NCBI RefSeq assembly: GCF_032490495.1
Contig: NZ_JAVYJB010000009.1
Span: 62,001 to 126,000 of the forward strand
Reading direction: 5' to 3'
Length of the DNA stretch: 64,000 nt
Origin: Pilosibacter fragilis
GTDB lineage: Bacteria; Bacillota; Clostridia; Lachnospirales; Lachnospiraceae
The notes under the pieces were generated by a model, which made no database searches, was not told where the DNA came from, and saw nothing but the letters and a program-made list of their open reading frames with translations. The stretch's first letter is position 1. The number at the start of each line of letters is the position of its first letter. Position numbers and translations under genes: made by a program. Below, one piece after another: positions 59,149-64,000 of the stretch.

Positions 59149-60121
59149 ATGAGTGCAGGGAGGTATTGGAATGTACGATGTGATCGCTCTTGGTGAGCTT
59201 CTGATCGATTTTGCGGCGAAGGAGACGGATGCGGACGGATATCCGACGATGAAGGCGAATCCGGGCGGAGCGCCGGGAAATTTCCTTGCAGCGTTAAATA
59301 AATACGGAATGAAGACGGCATTTCTCGGGAAAGTCGGAGATGATGCCTTTGGAAAGCTCCTCTTAAAGACATTTGAAAAAGCCGGAATTGAGACAAAGGG
59401 GATATTGACAGATCCGTCCGTGTTTACGACACTGGCATTTGTGACTTTTTCGCCGGAAGGTGACCGTTCCTTCAGCTTCGCAAGAAAACCGGGAGCGGAT
59501 ACGAGACTGAGCTTTGAGGAGATCGATCTTACCATGATCGATGAGGCATCGGTGTTTCACTTCGGAACCCTGAGTCTTACCGATGATCCGGTCCGCACGG
59601 CGACGAAAAAGTGTGTGGAATATGCGAAAGAGCATGGAAAGCTCATCACTTTTGATCCAAACTTAAGACTTCCGCTCTGGGAGACAACGGACGCGGCGAA
59701 AGAGCAGATCTTATGGGGACTTGCACATGCCGATGTTGTGAAGATCAGTGACGAGGAAGTGGAGTTCCTCTGGGGGATCACGGATGAGAAAGAGGCGGCG
59801 AAGAAGCTCCTCGATGAGTTCGGGATCCGCCTCGCGATGATCACGATGGGACCGAAGGGGGCGTATCTGGCGAACCAAAACGGCGCTGCATACGCAAAGT
59901 GCCCGGAGGTAAAACCGATCGATACGACAGGAGCCGGGGATATCTTCGGAGGAAGCGCGGTGTCCAGACTGTTAAAGGCAGGAAAAGCGCCGGAAGAGTT
60001 CAGCACGGAAGAACTTGGATTTATCGGTCAGTTCGCCTGCACAGCGGCAAGCATCTCCACGACACAGTCGGGCGGGATCCCGAGTATTCCGGAGGAAGCG
60101 GCGGTTCTGGACCGGATGTAA
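59149..60121 (+). repeat. Duplicated block: second copy of 53846-54818
   Basis: The block matches 53846-54818 base for base with scattered substitutions and no gaps. It includes the last 32 bp of the DUF4432 gene, which have no function here. Similarity starts at ATGAGTGCAGGGAGG and ends near the pfkB stop codon. The stretch about 59750-59955 is almost unchanged, while the last 130 bp differ more. Confidence 0.9.
59171..60121 (+). CDS. PfkB-family sugar kinase, fructokinase type (copy 2)
   Basis: A 316-residue paralogue of the kinase at 53868-54818, with the same signatures (GGAPGNFLAALNKYG and DTTGAGDIFGGSA). Differences cluster near residues 155-165 and in the last 45 residues (AGKAPEEFSTEELGFIGQ against TGKKPEELGVEELVFIGK). 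It carries the ribosome site AGGGAGG copied from the end of the DUF4432 gene but has its own promoter candidate. It now follows the permease/serine hydrolase pair, so the two kinases may be expressed under different conditions. Confidence 0.93.
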   Translation: MYDVIALGELLIDFAAKETDADGYPTMKANPGGAPGNFLAALNKYGMKTAFLGKVGDDAFGKLLLKTFEKAGIETKGILTDPSVFTTLAFVTFSPEGDRSFSFARKPGADTRLSFEEIDLTMIDEASVFHFGTLSLTDDPVRTATKKCVEYAKEHGKLITFDPNLRLPLWETTDAAKEQILWGLAHADVVKISDEEVEFLWGITDEKEAAKKLLDEFGIRLAMITMGPKGAYLANQNGAAYAKCPEVKPIDTTGAGDIFGGSAVSRLLKAGKAPEEFSTEELGFIGQFACTAASISTTQSGGIPSIPEEAAVLDRM

Positions 60122-60266
60122 AGAAAGACAAATTCGGATTTTTATTGAAATTCTGCTGTACACATCTTCGAGATCCCGATATAATTCAAATGTCAGGGCA
60201 GCAGGTCCAGACGGGCAGGCTGCAATGACGATATTATGAAGATCGATCGATTATCTGGAGGGTGTT

Positions 60267-61160
60267 ATGACAGACACAAAGGACAAGAAGAGAGAAAAAC
60301 TTGGAATTCTCTGCTGCACGGCGGGGGCGACGAGCTGGGGACTTTCAGGAACCTGCAGTGAGGCGCTGTTTTCCCAGTACCCGGTAGATACGACATGGGT
60401 GACGGCGGTGAGAATGACATCAGCGGGGATCATATTGCTGTTTCTTGCGTTTGCGAAGCACAGTCTGAATTTGAAAGAACTTGGAAAAGACAAAAAAGGG
60501 CTTATAGAGATCATTCTGTTTGCCATTGCGGGTCTGGCGCTCTGCCAGTACGCGTACCTCAGCGCCATCAAATGGACGAATTCCGGAACCGCGACGGTGA
60601 TCCAGAATCTATCCATCGTATTTATCGCAGTCTATGTCTGTCTGACCACAAGGACAGCACCGGATAAACGGACCGTATTCTGCATTATTCTGGCGCTGTT
60701 TGGTGTCTGGCTTCTCGCCACCGGCGGAAAGCCCGGAAACATGGAGCTCACACCGAGGGGACTCTTCTGGGGACTCATGGCCGGAATCGGCGCGGCAAGC
60801 TACTCCCTGCTTTCCAGAGCACCGGTAAAACACCGCGGAAGTATTCCGGTGTCCGGAATGGGGATGTTCATCGGCGGGATCGCTCTGTCCCTGATCGCCC
60901 AGAGCTGGAGGATCCCGGCAGGTCTGGACGGACGGGCGATGCTCTATATGGCGGTGATCGTCCTGCTTGGGACTGTCGGTGCGTTTACGTTATTCCTCCA
61001 GGGGATCGCTCTGGTAGGCCCCGTAAAAGCGGCACTCCTGTCCTGTCTGGAACCATTGACCGCGGCAACCTTGTCCGTCGTCTGGCTGCACTCCAGCTTT
61101 TCTCCGACGGATCTGATCGGGTTTGCGTGTATTCTGGCAACGGTAGTGTTGATGAGATAG
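60267..61160 (+). CDS. EamA/DMT-superfamily transporter
   Basis: The 297-residue protein has ten predicted membrane helices in two EamA repeats (about 12-145 and 155-297). LCCTAGATSWGLSGTCSEALF opens the first repeat, and LLSCLEPLTAATLSVVWL closes the second, typical of metabolite exporters. GGAGGGTG precedes the start. It stands alone, 145 bp after pfkB copy 2. The cargo cannot be told. Confidence 0.9.
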   Translation: MTDTKDKKREKLGILCCTAGATSWGLSGTCSEALFSQYPVDTTWVTAVRMTSAGIILLFLAFAKHSLNLKELGKDKKGLIEIILFAIAGLALCQYAYLSAIKWTNSGTATVIQNLSIVFIAVYVCLTTRTAPDKRTVFCIILALFGVWLLATGGKPGNMELTPRGLFWGLMAGIGAASYSLLSRAPVKHRGSIPVSGMGMFIGGIALSLIAQSWRIPAGLDGRAMLYMAVIVLLGTVGAFTLFLQGIALVGPVKAALLSCLEPLTAATLSVVWLHSSFSPTDLIGFACILATVVLMR

Positions 61161-61294
61161 AAAAAAATTACGGGCTTTTCCCGGATAGCTGTGTAGTCCT
61201 GTTATCGCGGACGTTGAGGATCAGGACAGCAGACAGCCGGAACATTTTACATGTTTTAACCGTATTTCCCACCTTTATTTTGCCAGATTTTTAC

Positions 61295-61324
61295 TTTACA
61301 ATTCCTATAAAAAAATGTTATACT
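61295..61324 (+). promoter_or_regulatory. Promoter of the mgtE leader
   Basis: TTTACA (61295-61300), an 18-bp spacer and TATACT (61319-61324). Transcription would start near 61331, giving a leader of about 400 nt. Its first part can form a hairpin CTGCTG/CAGCAG. Confidence 0.55.
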
Positions 61325-61414
61325 GCTGTGTGCGGAAAAAGATATCTGTGCGCAGCAGTTTCCTTTTTTCGCAGAGAATATTTAAAACCAAGAAATTTTA
61401 CGGAGGTGAATTGC

Positions 61415-61504
61415 ATGGATAGTTGCGATAGTACAGGGCGAAGTACGAAATGCGGTGTGAAAAACAGACAGGCGCAGAATGCGGCTATCGGTGCGATGAT
61501 GTAA
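61415..61504 (+). CDS. Leader ORF (29 codons) upstream of mgtE
   Basis: ATG 61415 has a very strong ribosome site, GGAGGTG, six to seven bases upstream. The peptide starts MDSCDSTGRSTKCGVKNR and ends AAIGAMM; it has two Cys and no signal segment. It ends 37 bp before a terminator-forming leader RNA and 230 bp before mgtE. GCTATCG before the stop can pair with CTGATAGC after it, so a ribosome at the stop would alter folding. I infer a leader peptide for attenuation or sensing; a small independent protein is also possible. Confidence 0.6.
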   Translation: MDSCDSTGRSTKCGVKNRQAQNAAIGAMM

Positions 61505-61541
61505 TCCTCTGATAGCTGGATTCCATATTGAGATGTCTCGA

Positions 61542-61624
61542 GAACACCGCAAGGGAACGGCCTGTCCATCACAGCGATGTATGGTTGGACCCCGCCAGGA
61601 ATGATCCTGGGCGGTGTTCTTTTT
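61542..61624 (+). ncRNA. Structured leader RNA ending in an intrinsic terminator, before mgtE
   Basis: GAACACCGC (61542-61550) can pair perfectly with GCGGTGTTC (61611-61619), closing a stem followed by TTTTTG. The same right arm can instead join the nearer CCCCGCCAGGA in a local hairpin CGCCAGGA/TCCTGGGCG. Between them GTCCA/TGGAC forms another stem. This is the layout of a riboswitch or attenuator with competing pairings. I could not match it to the M-box, the known Mg2+ riboswitch, whose core bases I do not find. Confidence 0.55.
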
Positions 61625-61688
61625 GTTGCCGAAATTCAGGCAATTCGATCAGGAGGCGTGAAGATACGCATAGTCCTGATGATAAGAA

Positions 61689-61715
61689 GTAACTGGACGG
61701 ATAAAAGACAGTTAC
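61689..61715. repeat. Small GTAAC-ended palindrome before mgtE
   Basis: GTAACTG and CAGTTAC surround a 13-bp middle, ending 10 bp before the AAAGGAGG ribosome site of mgtE. Flanks show no 8-bp duplication. It could be a palindromic-element remnant or a leader hairpin. Confidence 0.4.
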
Positions 61716-61734
61716 AACGGAAAAGGAGGCAGAA

Positions 61735-63132
61735 ATGGAAACAGAAGTTTTAAAAGAACAACATTATGTGGAAGAACTGGTCGATATCATCCGCAGCGGA
61801 CTTCCGAAAGAGGAGCTGATCGACCGGTTATCCGATTATCATGATAACGATATCGCGGATGCCCTCACGAAGTTGACACCGGATGAGAGGCGGGAACTTT
61901 ATCCGCTGATCGGTGTGGAGCGGGTTGCGGAGATCTTCGCGTACTTAGATGACGCGGAGCCGTACCTGAAGGAGCTTCCGATCGAGAGCGCCGCAAAGAT
62001 CGTCTCCGAGATGGACTCCGACGATGCGGTGGATGTATTGGAAGAGATGGATGCGACGACGAAGCATAAGATCGTCGGCATGCTGGATAAGGAAGCCAGC
62101 GAGGATGTAAGACTCCTGTTCTCATACGATGAGGATGAGATCGGTAGCCGCATGACTACCAACTTTATTATGATCCACAATAACCTGACGATCCGTCAGG
62201 CAATGCGGGAACTGATCGAGCAGGCAGGAGAGAACGACAATATCTCCACGATCTATGTGATTGATGAGGAAGATAAGTTTTACGGAGCGATCGATCTGAA
62301 GGATCTGATCATCGCAAGAGAGTATACGGACCTTGAGGACCTGATCAGCCACTCGTATCCGTATGTCAAGGATCATGAAAAGGTTGCGGATTGTATCGAG
62401 CAGATCAAGGATTACGCCGAGGATTCCATCCCGGTACTGCAGGAAGACGGAACGATCGCCGGTATCATCACATCCCAGGATATCGTTGAGGCCGTGGATG
62501 ATGAGATGGGCGAAGATTACGCGAAATTAGCCGGTTTGACTGCGGAGGAGGATCTGAACGAGAAGCTGACGGAGAGCGTGAAAAAGAGACTTCCGTGGCT
62601 GGTCATTCTGTTATTTCTGGGCATGGTAGTATCTTCCGTTGTGGGCGCTTTTGAGGCTGTCGTTGCGGTGATCCCGATCGTCATGTGCTTCCAGTCCCTG
62701 ATCCTCGACATGGCAGGAAACGTCGGAACACAGTCTCTGGCTGTTACGATCCGTGTGCTTATGGATGAGGAACTGACTGCAAAGCAGAAGCTTATGCTTG
62801 TTGTGAAAGAGATGAAGATCGGTTTCGTGAACGGACTGTTTCTTGGAGTTATGGCGTGGCTTTTCCTCGGAATCTATATCTGCGTGATCAAGGGATATCC
62901 GATCCACCATGCGCTGCTTGTCTCCGGCTGTGTCGGAATCGCGCTTGTGACAGCGATGGTGATCTCCAGTATGGTCGGCACACTGATCCCGATGTTCTTT
63001 AAGAAGATCAACGTAGACCCGGCAGTTGCGTCCGGCCCGCTGATCACGACAGTGAACGACCTTGTCGCAATTGTGGTTTATTATGGACTGGCGATGCTGT
63101 TTCTGGTTGATCTGCTGCACGTGACGGGCTGA
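61735..63132 (+). CDS. mgtE: Magnesium transporter MgtE
   Basis: MgtE is a homodimeric Mg2+ channel gated by cytoplasmic Mg2+. The 465-residue protein has the MgtE N domain (about 20-130, with LPIESAAKIVSEMDSDDAVDVL), two CBS domains (about 135-260), the connecting helix, and five membrane helices (about 290-460). The last part contains the conserved DMAGNVGTQSLAV and DPAVASGPLITTVNDL pore residues. Length is normal. AAAGGAGG precedes the start. A 400-nt leader with an upstream ORF and terminator suggests control by attenuation. Confidence 0.96.
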   Translation: METEVLKEQHYVEELVDIIRSGLPKEELIDRLSDYHDNDIADALTKLTPDERRELYPLIGVERVAEIFAYLDDAEPYLKELPIESAAKIVSEMDSDDAVDVLEEMDATTKHKIVGMLDKEASEDVRLLFSYDEDEIGSRMTTNFIMIHNNLTIRQAMRELIEQAGENDNISTIYVIDEEDKFYGAIDLKDLIIAREYTDLEDLISHSYPYVKDHEKVADCIEQIKDYAEDSIPVLQEDGTIAGIITSQDIVEAVDDEMGEDYAKLAGLTAEEDLNEKLTESVKKRLPWLVILLFLGMVVSSVVGAFEAVVAVIPIVMCFQSLILDMAGNVGTQSLAVTIRVLMDEELTAKQKLMLVVKEMKIGFVNGLFLGVMAWLFLGIYICVIKGYPIHHALLVSGCVGIALVTAMVISSMVGTLIPMFFKKINVDPAVASGPLITTVNDLVAIVVYYGLAMLFLVDLLHVTG

Positions 63133-63164
63133 TATCAGATGAAATAAAAATGCGAATAAATATA

Positions 63165-63209
63165 AAAAAATGGGCGATCCTAAGGATATCAGGATGGTCC
63201 ATTTTTTAT
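63165..63209 (+). terminator. Terminator after mgtE
   Basis: AAATGGGCGATCCT pairs with AGGATGGTCCATTT with one mismatch and one G-T pair, followed by a T run. Confidence 0.75.
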
Positions 63210-63335
63210 GCAACAGGAAATTCCGAGGAATTCTCTGTTACATAAAAAGACACACTCTTTTTTATTCCGGGAACTGCCGATCAATTTATGGTAACGACAA
63301 CTTTTTTCAATTGAATGTTTTGGCATACGATCCTC

Positions 63336-63364
63336 TTGAACTGAAAATGATGCTATGATAAAAT
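63336..63364 (+). promoter_or_regulatory. eno promoter
   Basis: TTGAAC (63336-63341), a 17-bp spacer and TAAAAT (63359-63364). Confidence 0.6.
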
Positions 63365-63370
63365 CATGAT

Positions 63371-63388
63371 GGTTAGAAAAAACTAACC
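63371..63388 (+). promoter_or_regulatory. Hairpin at the predicted 5' end of the eno mRNA
   Basis: GGTTAG, six A and CTAACC form a perfect stem-loop that begins 7 bp after the -10 box, so the transcript would start with it. Such 5' stems stabilise mRNA. Confidence 0.55.
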
Positions 63389-63520
63389 GAAATACTGGCT
63401 GGCATTTCCTAAACATGTGCAGGTGGTTGATTTCGCAGGTGGACAGATCAATAGATCACGTTGTTTTTCCTGCCTGATCCGGGTGGGAGAGTAATTGGCG
63501 TTGATACTCGAAAGGAGCTT

Positions 63521-64000
63521 ATGATGATGAATTATCTGGAAATTGAGAAAGTCATTGGAAGAGAGATCTTAGATTCCCGTGGAAATCCCACGGTTGAGGC
63601 GGAAGTATATCTGGCAGACGGAACCATCGGGAGAGGAACCGCGCCGAGCGGTGCATCTACCGGCGAGTTCGAGGCGCTGGAATTAAGAGACGGAGATCAG
63701 GCACGTTATGGCGGAAAAGGTGTGACAAAGGCTGTTGAAAATATCAATACAATTATCAACGAGACCCTGACAGGCCTGGACGCGTCCGATATTTATGCAG
63801 TTGACCGCGCGATGATCAAGGCTGACGGAACAAAGGACAAGTCAAAGCTTGGCGCGAACGCGATCCTTGCGGTATCCATCGCCTGCGCGCGTGCCGCAGC
63901 CATCTCCTTAGATATTCCGTTATACAGATTCCTAGGTGGAATAGGCGGAAACCGTCTTCCGGTTCCGATGATGAACATTATCAACGGCGGCTGCCATGCA
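63521..64000 (+). CDS. eno: Enolase, N-terminal part (cut by window edge)
   Basis: Enolase converts 2-phosphoglycerate to phosphoenolpyruvate. About 160 residues are seen, with EKVIGREILDSRGNPTVEAE, the mobile loop GAPSGASTGEFEALELRD-like sequence (here TAPSGASTGEFEALELRD), and PVPMMNIINGG. Three ATG codons in a row (63521, 63524, 63527) follow AAAGGAG; the second or third has the better spacing. The frame runs past the window end. It has its own promoter and a 5' hairpin. Confidence 0.97.
   Translation, partial: MMMNYLEIEKVIGREILDSRGNPTVEAEVYLADGTIGRGTAPSGASTGEFEALELRDGDQARYGGKGVTKAVENINTIINETLTGLDASDIYAVDRAMIKADGTKDKSKLGANAILAVSIACARAAAISLDIPLYRFLGGIGGNRLPVPMMNIINGGCHA

Noticed and set aside
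61331..61624. M-box (ykoK) Mg2+ riboswitch before mgtE
   Set aside because: The conserved core (GGTGAGGCTCCT and later blocks) could not be found; only unrelated pairings are visible.
1..64000. CRISPR arrays, tRNA or rRNA genes, prophage or complete IS transposase genes
   Set aside because: No evenly spaced direct repeats, cloverleaf signatures, rRNA-like stretches, phage structural genes or transposase motifs were found on either strand by eye; a tRNAscan or ISfinder run would be decisive.

Overview
The window looks like chromosome of an anaerobic, low-to-mid GC Firmicute, most likely a gut-type Lachnospiraceae (Clostridium cluster XIVa). The evidence is gene content and order: recA-recX-rny, a NUDIX-spoIIM-xerD block as in spore formers, pyruvate formate-lyase, a soluble [FeFe] hydrogenase, SOS and GntR boxes of Gram-positive type, strong AGGAGG ribosome sites and sigma-A promoters. 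No rRNA, tRNA, CRISPR array, prophage or complete insertion sequence was found. Both ends cut genes: an AGCS-type symporter at the left and enolase at the right.

Layout. 1-9.8 kb: housekeeping (symporter end, recA, recX, rny, proC, a NUDIX hydrolase, spoIIM, xerD) and a glutamate synthase remnant. 9.8-18.5 kb: an FAD protein, then a GntR-controlled sugar-acid operon (RspA/ManD-type dehydratase, three-gene TRAP transporter, Zn dehydrogenase, SDR). 18.9-22.5 kb: a two-gene [FeFe] hydrogenase operon. 22.8-29.0 kb: AbgT transporter, an M24-fold hydrolase that has lost metal ligands, a URO-D-fold protein, a LysR regulator and a cysteine desulfidase. 29-37.8 kb: a degenerate-GGDEF/EAL protein behind a LytTR fragment, pth, mfd, a broken Abi gene and a small unknown gene. 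37.9-41.5 kb: pflB-pflA behind a Fur-like box. 42-54.8 kb: a carbohydrate locus with an AraC-type response regulator, a histidine kinase without an extracellular sensor, an RbsA-like protein lacking catalytic residues in both halves, a ROK kinase, an RbsA/RbsC transporter, a substrate-binding lipoprotein made of two tandem binding domains, a D-lyxose/mannose-type isomerase, a DUF4432 mutarotase-like protein and a PfkB kinase. 54.8-60.1 kb: AraC remnant, LysR, SLC13-type permease, serine hydrolase and a second near-identical pfkB. 60.2-64 kb: EamA transporter, mgtE with a structured leader and upstream ORF, and eno.

How it works together. Aldose taken up by the Rbs-like transporter could be mutarotated, isomerised to a ketose and phosphorylated by PfkB. 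Sugar acids enter by TRAP and are oxidised or dehydrated. Glycolysis (enolase) feeds pyruvate formate-lyase, and the hydrogenase disposes of reductant.

The most unusual features are: (a) the kinase/regulator/pseudo-ABC-ATPase triad beside a double-headed binding protein; (b) two families of short palindromic elements with GTAAC or GTTAC termini and exact 8-bp target duplications, one inserted in frame into the Abi gene and one reduced to 23 bp at a stop codon; (c) a leader ORF plus terminator before mgtE; and (d) the AbgT/M24/URO-D cluster.
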